Positions 1 through 6,133 of a DNA stretch of 6,373 nucleotides are shown here, piece by piece (position 1 is the stretch's first letter; every line of letters starts with the position of its first letter). The stretch comes from Thermoflexia bacterium (GTDB taxonomy: Bacteria > Chloroflexota > Anaerolineae > B4-G1 > SLSP01). The position numbers and the translations under genes were made by a program. Below the pieces are notes generated by a model. The model was given only the letters and a program-made list of their open reading frames with translations, searched no databases and was not told the DNA's origin. The DNA is taken from positions 1-6,373 of the forward strand of contig JAUWHU010000040.1 in the NCBI GenBank assembly GCA_030605705.1. Direction: 5' to 3'.

Positions 1-785
1 TGCTTGTCTAACCAGAATTTGAATCCCAGCAGGCGGGCGTTGATCAGGTGATCAATGTCCTCACCGCGCGTGATGCCCGGGTCGAATCCCACACGGGTGA
101 ACAGGTCACGGTGAAAGACCGTGTTGCCACCAAAGGCCACCGGCGTCGGAACCAACCGGCCCGGCGCGGCCTGCAATGCCCGCGTGCCCTCGTTCATAAT
201 GGCGCTCTTGTCCAGAAAAATGTTGCCCGCGCGCGACCGCTCCGGCTGCATCACGTCGCCGCCGGCGTCGAGATAAAAGCCGGCCAACCCCAGCACTCGC
301 TCGCCCTCGTGCTCACGTCCCACAAAATGGAGCGCGGTCTGCAAATAATCAGGCGCCACGATCTCGTCGTCGTCCAGGGCGACGATGACCTCGGCGCCGA
401 GGGCGTGAGGGAGCAGTAATTGCAGGTTGCGCACACCGGCGTAGCCGCACATCTGGACGTGATCGGCCAGGCCCGGGTGGCGCCGACGGATAAAGGCGGC
501 GTCGGCCTCGGTCGCCTGGGCGATGGGGTAGTGAGCGCGGAAAGGGGCAATGAGGCCGGCCACCCGGCCGGCGACGGCCCGCTCCAGTTCGGGATGTATC
601 GCGGCGGTGAGGATGAGCACGTTGAACTCGGGGTCTCGTAGCACGGTCAGGCTCTCCAGCAGGCGCGGCAGCGTGCTCTCGCCGTCCAGGGGCGTGGGAT
701 GGTCGTAGACGGTCTCGACCGGCCCATCTGGCCGCGTACTGCTCCAGGTCCAATAGGTTGGGATTATTATGATGACGTTTGGCAT
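1..785 (-). CDS. GT-A fold glycosyltransferase (family 2-like), N-terminal 261 codons, cut by the window edge
   Basis: Reading from the ATG at 785-783, the frame stays open for 261 codons to the left edge with no stop. The protein starts with MPNVIIIIPTYW, the usual first beta strand of a GT-A nucleotide-sugar transferase. An acidic metal/nucleotide motif DDDE follows a hydrophobic strand at residues 138-141 (AEVIVALDDDE), and a later segment GGNTVFHRDLF...GEDID (219-245) resembles the acceptor-side region with the ED motif. No signal peptide or membrane segment is seen, so it is probably cytoplasmic. The start is supported by GAGGAAG just upstream (bases 789-795), and it lies only 23 bases after the GH130 stop, so the two are probably cotranscribed and possibly translationally coupled. 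Sampled lines are about 70% G+C, above the rest of the cluster. Donor and acceptor sugars cannot be told; a mannosyl- or glucosyltransferase is possible. The GT-A call is firm, the exact family is not. Confidence 0.85.
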   Translation of the reverse strand, partial: MPNVIIIIPTYWTWSSTRPDGPVETVYDHPTPLDGESTLPRLLESLTVLRDPEFNVLILTAAIHPELERAVAGRVAGLIAPFRAHYPIAQATEADAAFIRRRHPGLADHVQMCGYAGVRNLQLLLPHALGAEVIVALDDDEIVAPDYLQTALHFVGREHEGERVLGLAGFYLDAGGDVMQPERSRAGNIFLDKSAIMNEGTRALQAAPGRLVPTPVAFGGNTVFHRDLFTRVGFDPGITRGEDIDHLINARLLGFKFWLDK

Positions 786-808
786 TTTCTTCCTCGCGCA
801 ATAACGAA

Positions 809-2407
809 TTAGGGTGATACCTTTTGCTTTCGCACTGATTCGGGAACAAGGTCGGAAAGCCTGGCCCAGGCCACCCCTACCACACTGTCACCACCACCGT
901 AGTAGATCAAAATTTCGTCGTCGTCTTCAACTACCTGACCAGCATCTAGCATCTTGGCTACAGCGCCATTGGTAAACACCACGCTAGGTACCCAACCGTA
1001 GAGTTCATAATCCTTTTCAGGAACAAATATAGGCTCAGCAGAGCGGTAGAGGATTTGCTTGGGATCATCCAGGGCCAGCAAGGCCACACCCAGCATGTAA
1101 CTCCTTCGACCTTTCGCTATCCCAACTCCGTGGTATATCAACAACCATCCATACCTGGTCTTCAAAACCTGTGCTCCAGCCCCCACCCGCTCGGAATCCC
1201 ACATTCCGGGGCGGGCTTTCATGACAACTTCAAAGTCAGCCGGCCAGAGCGTCTCCAGCGTGTCTGAATAACTGATCGCGATGTCGCGCACCTGATCGCG
1301 TATCGGCCGGCGCAACATGGCGTATTTGCCGTTGATTTTCTGGGGGAACAGAACGGCGTTTCTATCCAGCGTGCCGGGGAATACGGGGCCGTGCCGGGTC
1401 CACTTGGTTTCCACTTCTGCGGCCGGGGTATTGGGCAAAGCAATGAAATCCTGTCTGGTTATGGAGGCCAGGGCGATTTGCAGCACATCGCTATAGGCGC
1501 TATAAGTTAAATAGACTCGCTCCCCGATCAACGTCAAACGCGGGTCCTCGCAGCCACCCTTTTCTCGCCGTCTCGTCTGGAGCACGCGTATCTCGGCAAG
1601 TTCATAGTCTGTCTGGGGAGCAAAAATCGGATGCGGTAATCTCCCATCTATATGCACGCCGTCTCTGCTCCAGGCCAGGCCCAGACGGGAAACGTGATCA
1701 CCTCCAAAAGCTCGGTAAATAATGTAAATCATTCCGTCCAACCGTATCACGGCCGGGTTGTAAACCATTTTTGATTCCCACGGGTGATCGGGAATTGGTT
1801 CCAGGATGGGGTTCCCCTCGAATCTCGTCAACGGGCCAACTCTCCCAAAGAGTTCGCTTAGGGATTGATCGAGCAAGGCCTGGCGAAACCCGGCGTTTGA
1901 ATTATTCACGTAAGAGGCGTTGAAATCAGAAAACTTTATCAACTCATCAACCGTCTTGTGTTTGCCGTTGACGAGCACAACCGTCTCTTCCAGGATTGTT
2001 CCCATCTCCAGAGCGACCCTTACTTTTCTGATAATTTCCTCATCCATAATGATGATGTCGGTCAACAACTGCCCTTTTTCGGACTCTACTTTATGCTCAT
2101 TTAGTTGTTCTATGAGAAGGAGTAAACTGCCCGATCTGGCTTCCAGAACTCGCGCCACGCAATCAACTACGACTGCTCCTTGTTCTATCCTGCCTCTCAG
2201 AATCTTGGTCTGACCCAGGATCACTGCTCCCCTCTCGACCATGACGTCCTCCCCCAATTCCACCTCCCGGCCAATGAGCGCCCCATCCCTTAATTTTGCT
2301 CCCAGGGTCTGTGTTAGGATTGGATTGGTGAGTGCTTCCAGTGCTATGTTGTAGTAGTTCGTTCCCCTGCGCAAAATTTCATTAGCGGACCATCCTGATG
2401 TATTCAT
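809..2407 (-). CDS. GH130-family beta-mannoside phosphorylase/hydrolase with an N-terminal hexapeptide-like extension (532 aa)
   Basis: Family members act on beta-mannosides, most by phosphorolysis giving alpha-mannose 1-phosphate, some by hydrolysis. Residues about 196-515 form the five-bladed propeller domain: FEGNPIL at 196-202, CEDPR at 286-290 whose Asp288 matches the family's catalytic acid, RNAVLFPQKINGKYAMLRRP at 349-368, WDSERVGAG at 403-411, IYHGV at 424-428 and YYGGGDSVVGVA at 502-513. Basic residues Arg366/Arg367, Lys416 and His426 sit in blocks that hold phosphate in phosphorylases, which favours a phosphorylase; this is inferred, not shown. GH130 enzymes are commonly 300-400 residues, so the first ~190 residues are extra. 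Within them, 35-85 look like imperfect hexapeptide (left-handed beta-helix) repeats of the GlmU type (LIGREVELGEDVMVERGAVILG), followed by an unrecognised helical stretch. No signal peptide, so cytoplasmic. ATG with AAGGTG four bases upstream; stop TAA. It follows the sugar-binding protein after a hairpin and precedes a glycosyltransferase. Confidence 0.9.
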   Translation of the reverse strand: MNTSGWSANEILRRGTNYYNIALEALTNPILTQTLGAKLRDGALIGREVELGEDVMVERGAVILGQTKILRGRIEQGAVVVDCVARVLEARSGSLLLLIEQLNEHKVESEKGQLLTDIIIMDEEIIRKVRVALEMGTILEETVVLVNGKHKTVDELIKFSDFNASYVNNSNAGFRQALLDQSLSELFGRVGPLTRFEGNPILEPIPDHPWESKMVYNPAVIRLDGMIYIIYRAFGGDHVSRLGLAWSRDGVHIDGRLPHPIFAPQTDYELAEIRVLQTRRREKGGCEDPRLTLIGERVYLTYSAYSDVLQIALASITRQDFIALPNTPAAEVETKWTRHGPVFPGTLDRNAVLFPQKINGKYAMLRRPIRDQVRDIAISYSDTLETLWPADFEVVMKARPGMWDSERVGAGAQVLKTRYGWLLIYHGVGIAKGRRSYMLGVALLALDDPKQILYRSAEPIFVPEKDYELYGWVPSVVFTNGAVAKMLDAGQVVEDDDEILIYYGGGDSVVGVAWARLSDLVPESVRKQKVSP

Positions 2408-2437
2408 CTTTCACCTTTTATCCATGGGTGTTTAAAT

Positions 2438-2475
2438 ATAAAGGGCACATGCTAGAGCCAACATGTGCCCTTTAT
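2438..2475 (-). terminator. 14-bp perfect hairpin after the binding-protein gene (terminator or attenuator)
   Basis: A perfect inverted repeat (ATAAAGGGCACATG at 2438-2451 and its complement at 2462-2475) encloses a 10-base loop. It lies 33 bases past the binding-protein stop and 30 bases before the GH130 start. On the minus-strand transcript the stem ends in CCCTTTAT and is followed by ATTTAAAC, so the U-tract is short and broken. This fits a partial rho-independent terminator or an mRNA-stabilising 3' hairpin, which would let the binding protein be made in excess over the downstream enzymes. Such hairpins are common after binding-protein genes. The structure is certain, its strength is not. 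Confidence 0.75.
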
Positions 2476-2508
2476 TATAGCCGAATAGCCGATAGAAACC
2501 AGTGTAGC

Positions 2509-5049
2509 CTATTTGGATAAAACAGGCTCAATGCGTTCGCAGAAGGCTGCGACGCTGTCTTCAACTGATTTCTGGCCCAGCCACATCTCGCTCAGTTCCT
2601 GTCCCCAGGCGTCCCACATCTTGCCCATGTCGGGGATGGTCGGGTAGTAATATACTTCAGCCGGGGTGTAGGAGATCAACACATCTCGATGGGCGGGCGC
2701 TTGGGTCGGGTCCAGGAAAGCCTCAGAGTTAGCGTACTCGATCATCGAGGGGGTCGCCGTGCCTCCCTCAGCCATGCGCACCTGTCCCGCTTCGCCGGTG
2801 AAGAACTTGACCAGTTCCCAGGCGGCGTCAGGATACTCGCTCTCCTGGGCGATGGACCAGGAGACGGTGTCCACCACCGTGCCCCGCTCGCCGGTGTTGG
2901 GGCTGAGGGGCATGGGAGCGATGTCCCAGCCAAAGTCGGTGATGTCACGGAAGCCCAGCACCCGCCAGCCGCCGCAGACGTACATCCCCGCTTTGCCGCT
3001 GGAGAACGTGTCCTTGGCCGAGAGTGCGCCCAACTCGATCTTGCTGGGCGCCACCTTGTCCTCGAACATCATGCCGGTGAGGAACTCCAGGGCTTGCACC
3101 GAAGCTGGATCATTGAGCATGCAGGCGCTCTTGTCCTCGGTGAGGTAGCCGCCCCCGTTGCCGTAGAGCCAGCCCCCGACACGGTTCATCCCCACGTCGG
3201 TGACAAAGCCCCACTGGTCGGTTACGCCGTCGCCAGTGGTGTCGGCCGCTATCTCCTTGGCCGCCTCCCGCACGTCGTCCCAGGTCCAACTGTCATCGGG
3301 ATAGGCTATTCCAGCCTCGTCGAAGAGGGCCTCGTTGTAGTAGAGCACCTGGACGTTCCAGTCCTTGGATACTCCGTAGAGTTGCCCTTCGTAGGTAAAG
3401 GCATCAATCAGGGAGGGGAAGAACATGTCTGTGCTCATCTCCGGGTCACTAGCCATGTAGCCATCCAGGGGCAGCAGCGTCCCTTCCGAGGCGTAGAACG
3501 TCATCTCCGGGTAACCCATATACATCAGGTCGGGCGGGGTGCCGGCCGCGAACATGGCTGCCACCTTGTCCCAGTAGTTCTGAGGCACGTGGATCTGCTC
3601 CACCTGGACGTCAGGGTAGTCCTCGTTGAACTGAGCGATCCAGCCCTCGACGAGATCCTTCTCCTCCTCGCTCCCCCAGTGGATCACCGTAAGATCGCCC
3701 TCTACTGGCTTCGCCTCGGGCGCGGGTGGGGCTCCCGGTAGATCGGGTCCAATCCGTTCGCAGAAGGCTGCGACGCTGTCTTCAACCGACTTTTGGCCCA
3801 GCCACATCTCGCTCAGTTCCTGGCCCCAGGCATCCCACATCTTGCCCATGTCGGGGATGGTCGGATAGTAGTGAATCTCATCCACGGTGTAAGAGATCAA
3901 TACATCCCGGTGCGCGGGCGGTTGGGTCGGGTCGAGGAAGGCCTCGGACTTGGCGTACTCAATCATCGAAGGCGTCGCCGTTCCTCCCTCGGCCATGCGC
4001 ACCTGTCCGGCCTCGCCGGTGAAGAACTTGACCAGTTCCCAGGCGGCATCGGGATACTCGGTGTCCTGGGCGATGGACCAGGAGACGGTGTCCACTACCG
4101 TGCCCCGCTCGCCGGTGTTGGGGCTGAGGGGCATGGGAGCGATGTCCCAGCCAAAGTCGGTGATGTCGCGGAAGCCCAGCACGCGCCAGCCGCCGCAGAC
4201 GTACATGCCCGCCTTGCCATTGGCGAAGGTATCCTTGGCGGAGAGGTCGCCCAACTCGATCTTGCTGGGGGCCACTTTTTCATCGAACATCATGTCGGTG
4301 AGGAACTCCAGGGCCTGCACCGAAGCCGGGTCGTTAAGCATACAGGCGCTCTTGTCCTCGGTGAGGTAGCCGCCCCCGTTGCCGTAGAGCCAGCCCCCGA
4401 CACGGTTCATCCCCACGTCGGTGACAAAGCCCCACTGGTCGGTCACGCCGTCGCCAGTGGTGTCGGCCGCTATCTCCTGGGCCGCTTCCCGCACGTCATC
4501 CCAGGTCCAACTCTCATCGGGATAGGCTAGGCCCGCCGCGTCGAAGAGCGCCTCGTTGTAGTAGAGCACCTGGACATTCCAGTCCTTGGATACCCCGTAG
4601 AGTTGCCCTTCGTAGGTAAAGGCATCGATCAGGGAGGGGAAGAACATGTCCGTGCTCATCTCCGGGTCACTAGCCATATAGTCATCTAAGGGCAGCAGCG
4701 TCCCTTCCGAGGCATAGAACGTCATCTCCGGGTAGCCCATATACATCAGGTCGGGTGGGGTGCCGGCCGCGAACATGGCCGCCACCTTGTCCCAGTAGTT
4801 CTGGGGAACATGGATCTGCTCCACCTGGACATCGGGGTAGTCCTCGTTGAACTGAGCGATCCAGCCAGCAACCAGGTCCTTCTCTTCCTCGCTGCCCCAG
4901 TGGATGACCGTAAGTTCCGCCTTCATTTCTTCCGACGGCACAGACGTAGCGGGCGACTCGGTTGGCGTGGGCGTCTCTTTAGGAGCGCACGCTGCTACCA
5001 ATGTGAGTACAACAAAGGTCGTAAGTAGTATCGTTACTATCTTTTTCAT
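2509..5049 (-). CDS. Sugar ABC transporter substrate-binding lipoprotein with two tandem complete binding domains (846 aa)
   Basis: Extracytoplasmic carbohydrate-binding protein of the UgpB/MalE (SBP family 1) type. Residues 1-20 are a lipoprotein signal peptide (MKKI, hydrophobic core, LTLVAA) with lipidated Cys21, then a Thr/Pro/Ser tether to about residue 44. Domain 1 spans 46-433 and domain 2 spans 453-840; they align without gaps at an offset of 407 residues, with 20 differences in 388 positions by hand count. A 19-residue Ala/Pro/Gly-rich linker (434-452) joins them. Both copies keep LTVIHWGSEEEKDL, AAGTPPDLMYMGYPEM, TGDGVTDQWGF, the segment FTGEAGQVRMAEGG, and three cysteines (236/285/430 and 643/692/837). 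A usual family member is 400-450 residues, so this is a true double protein. The start is set by AGGAG seven bases upstream (5057-5061); stop TAG. It follows two permease genes instead of leading them. Ligand is unknown; the GH130 neighbour suggests a mannose-containing oligosaccharide. Confidence 0.95.
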   Translation of the reverse strand: MKKIVTILLTTFVVLTLVAACAPKETPTPTESPATSVPSEEMKAELTVIHWGSEEEKDLVAGWIAQFNEDYPDVQVEQIHVPQNYWDKVAAMFAAGTPPDLMYMGYPEMTFYASEGTLLPLDDYMASDPEMSTDMFFPSLIDAFTYEGQLYGVSKDWNVQVLYYNEALFDAAGLAYPDESWTWDDVREAAQEIAADTTGDGVTDQWGFVTDVGMNRVGGWLYGNGGGYLTEDKSACMLNDPASVQALEFLTDMMFDEKVAPSKIELGDLSAKDTFANGKAGMYVCGGWRVLGFRDITDFGWDIAPMPLSPNTGERGTVVDTVSWSIAQDTEYPDAAWELVKFFTGEAGQVRMAEGGTATPSMIEYAKSEAFLDPTQPPAHRDVLISYTVDEIHYYPTIPDMGKMWDAWGQELSEMWLGQKSVEDSVAAFCERIGPDLPGAPPAPEAKPVEGDLTVIHWGSEEEKDLVEGWIAQFNEDYPDVQVEQIHVPQNYWDKVAAMFAAGTPPDLMYMGYPEMTFYASEGTLLPLDGYMASDPEMSTDMFFPSLIDAFTYEGQLYGVSKDWNVQVLYYNEALFDEAGIAYPDDSWTWDDVREAAKEIAADTTGDGVTDQWGFVTDVGMNRVGGWLYGNGGGYLTEDKSACMLNDPASVQALEFLTGMMFEDKVAPSKIELGALSAKDTFSSGKAGMYVCGGWRVLGFRDITDFGWDIAPMPLSPNTGERGTVVDTVSWSIAQESEYPDAAWELVKFFTGEAGQVRMAEGGTATPSMIEYANSEAFLDPTQAPAHRDVLISYTPAEVYYYPTIPDMGKMWDAWGQELSEMWLGQKSVEDSVAAFCERIEPVLSK
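2530..3693 (-). repeat. Direct repeat, second copy (binding domain 2)
   Basis: This 1164-base unit codes for residues 453-840 and pairs with 3751-4914 at a constant offset of 1221 bases, without insertions or deletions. By hand alignment I count about 96 mismatches (about 92% identity). Most are silent, since only 20 residues differ, so both copies look to have been kept under protein-level constraint. Identity is uneven: 3122-3222 is a perfect 101-base match and 2876-2946 a perfect 71-base match, whereas 2641-2700 has 15 mismatches in 60 bases. Confidence 0.95.
3751..4914 (-). repeat. Direct repeat, first copy (binding domain 1)
   Basis: This is the upstream copy in the direction of transcription and codes for residues 46-433, directly after the lipoprotein tether. 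It is the partner of 2530-3693. The 57 bases between the copies (3694-3750) encode the Ala/Pro-rich linker and have no counterpart at the end of copy 2, where the protein stops six residues after the homology ends. The copy boundaries thus coincide with the edges of the folded domain. Confidence 0.95.
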
Positions 5050-5068
5050 CTGACTTCTCCTATTTTGG

Positions 5069-5088
5069 GTAATTGATACAGTAATTGA
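5069..5088. repeat. Short direct repeat GTAATTGA x2, 12-base period, just upstream of the binding-protein RBS
   Basis: GTAATTGA occurs at 5069-5076 and 5081-5088 on the plus strand, in an A+T-rich stretch 20-40 bases before the binding-protein start. Spacing of about one helical turn is compatible with a two-site regulator contact, but no regulator gene is present and the sequence matches no operator that I recognise. Confidence 0.25.
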
Positions 5089-5125
5089 ATACGACTGACC
5101 ATTTGTTTTTTTTGTCTATCTTTGC

Positions 5126-5134
5126 ATCACCTCC
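5126..5134 (-). other. Unused strong Shine-Dalgarno-like sequence GGAGGTGAT
   Basis: Nine bases read GGAGGTGAT on the minus strand, a very good complement to the 3' end of bacterial 16S rRNA. The nearest ATG overlaps it (5127-5125) and opens only a three-codon frame (ATG CAA AGA TAG). The real binding-protein start is 76 bases further on and has its own AGGAG. It may be a ribosome standby site, a remnant start, or chance. Confidence 0.35.
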
Positions 5135-5220
5135 GTTCCCAACACTACAACGGATTGAGGAACAAACTAATTTTTCCCATCTAACCATCCATTCGGTCCA
5201 TTCTAAATTCGGTGCAGAGT

Positions 5221-5237
5221 ACCGCATCCTGTGCGGT
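5221..5237 (-). other. Small hairpin after permease 2
   Basis: ACCGCA (5221-5226) and TGCGGT (5232-5237) can form a six-bp stem with a five-base loop, beginning seven bases past the permease stop in the transcript. No U-tract follows, so it is not a convincing intrinsic terminator; it may only mark the permease mRNA end or be chance. Confidence 0.3.
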
Positions 5238-5244
5238 GTTGTGT

Positions 5245-6099
5245 TTACTCCTTCACCCCAGTCAGAGCGATGCCCTGCACGAAATATTTCTGAGCAACGA
5301 TGAAAATAATGACGATGGGAATCAAGGCCAGCGTCGAGGCGGCCATCAGCAGAGGCCAGTTGGTCTCATAGAGGCCATGGAAACTGGCCAACCCCACGCT
5401 GAGGGGCTTCATGTTATCAGAGTTGATGACGATGAGGGGCCACAAAAAATCGTTCCAGGCTCCCATGAAGGAGAAAAGACCCAAAGTGGCCAGGCCAGGC
5501 CCGGCCAGGGGTAAAATGATGTTCCAGTAAATCCGAAAATACGAAGCCCCATCGAGGACGGCCGCTTCCTCCAGGCTGTCTGGCAGGGTCATAAAAAACT
5601 GCCGTAGGAGAAAAACCCCGTAGGCATTGAACACACCGGGCAGGATCACGGCCGCGAAGGTATCAATCAGGTGCAATTCCTTCATCAAGATGAATTTGGG
5701 AACAAGGGTGACCGCGCCTGGTACCATCATGGTGGCCAGGTAAAGGGTAAAGATGGCCTCACGGCCGGGGAAGCGCAGGCGGGCAAAGGTATAGCCGGCC
5801 AAGGAGGCCACAAAGAGGTAGAGAACCGTCTGGGTGACAGCGATGAAGACACTGTTGAGGAACCAATGGCTATAAGGGACCACTTTGAATATCTCTATGT
5901 AATTATGCCATTGAGGAACTGCCGGGATGAGCGTGGGTGGGATGTGAAATACCTCGAGATTTTTCTTGAGGGAACTGGACAGCATCCACACAAAGGGCGC
6001 TATCATGGTGACGGCCCCGCCCAGCAGAATGATATGGAGAATGGTGCGGCCCATAGCTTGCGATATCCGTTGATAAGAATCTCTCGTTCCGACTGTCAT
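5245..6099 (-). CDS. Sugar ABC transporter inner-membrane permease, MalG/LacG type (284 aa)
   Basis: One of two membrane subunits that form the channel of a carbohydrate (CUT1) importer. About six membrane segments can be seen, at roughly residues 19-42, 80-106, 115-137, 146-169, 193-220 and 248-273. The cytoplasmic coupling loop for the ATPase is EEAAVLDGASYFRIYWNIILP at about 177-197, a clean match to the EAA motif with its Gly184 and Pro197. The C-terminus FVQGIALTGVKE is typical of this subfamily, and the length is close to the usual 270-300. The start is placed at the ATG 6099-6097 because GGAGG lies five bases upstream; a TTG at 6129 and an ATG at 6111 in the same frame would add ten or four residues but have no comparable site. 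It lies 34 bases after the partner permease. Stop TAA. Substrate cannot be read from the sequence. Confidence 0.95.
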   Translation of the reverse strand: MTVGTRDSYQRISQAMGRTILHIILLGGAVTMIAPFVWMLSSSLKKNLEVFHIPPTLIPAVPQWHNYIEIFKVVPYSHWFLNSVFIAVTQTVLYLFVASLAGYTFARLRFPGREAIFTLYLATMMVPGAVTLVPKFILMKELHLIDTFAAVILPGVFNAYGVFLLRQFFMTLPDSLEEAAVLDGASYFRIYWNIILPLAGPGLATLGLFSFMGAWNDFLWPLIVINSDNMKPLSVGLASFHGLYETNWPLLMAASTLALIPIVIIFIVAQKYFVQGIALTGVKE

Positions 6100-6104
6100 A
6101 TTAT

Positions 6105-6109
6105 CCTCC
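6105..6109 (-). promoter_or_regulatory. Ribosome binding site GGAGG deciding the permease 2 start
   Basis: GGAGG is followed by ATAAT and then the ATG at 6099, an ideal spacing of five bases. It overlaps the region that would be coding if translation began at the in-frame TTG (6129), so it argues for the shorter 284-residue protein. Confidence 0.8.
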
Positions 6110-6133
6110 ATTGACGCCAATCGAGTCAACTAA

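Larger units (their letters stand above)
5050..5244 (-). promoter_or_regulatory. 195-base leader between permease 2 and the binding-protein gene
   Basis: This is the longest non-coding stretch of the window. It contains the binding-protein ribosome site AGGAG at 5057-5061, two short direct repeats, an A-rich tract (about 5105-5113 read on the minus strand), a small hairpin, and a strong GGAGGTGAT (5126-5134) that does not serve the annotated start. The best promoter-like pair I found is TGGTCA, a 17-base gap, then TATCAA, matching only four of six bases in each box, so I call no promoter. A separate promoter or a regulated leader would explain the gap, but nothing proves it. Confidence 0.4.

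Noticed and set aside
1..785. Possible frameshifted or broken glycosyltransferase
   Set aside because: At first no long closed frame seemed to cover this region, but translating from the ATG at 785 gives 261 codons without interruption; the missing stop is simply beyond the window.
349..849. A 166-codon minus-strand frame overlapping the end of GH130 and the glycosyltransferase
   Set aside because: Its product is Arg/Pro/His-rich and lies in another frame of the glycosyltransferase, whose own frame gives a convincing GT-A protein open to the window edge.
2689..3741. A 350-codon open frame on the plus strand opposite the binding protein
   Set aside because: It is antisense to a firmly identified gene, has low-complexity Gly/Val/Arg/His-rich content with no family match, and recurs in the other repeat copy (3793-4530) because the DNA is duplicated. 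It is a frame shadow from high G+C codon use.
2530..4914. Long repeats read as a mobile element or CRISPR-like array
   Set aside because: There are only two copies, both in frame within one protein, with no terminal inverted repeats, transposase or regular spacers.
5062..5090. A sigma-70 promoter for the binding-protein gene (TGGTCA-17-TATCAA)
   Set aside because: Each box matches the consensus at only four of six positions, and the transcript would begin almost at the ribosome site; not strong enough to list.
5085..5303. A 72-codon plus-strand frame across the leader and the permease 2 end
   Set aside because: No ribosome site that fits, composition is unlike the neighbours, and its second half is antisense to the permease.
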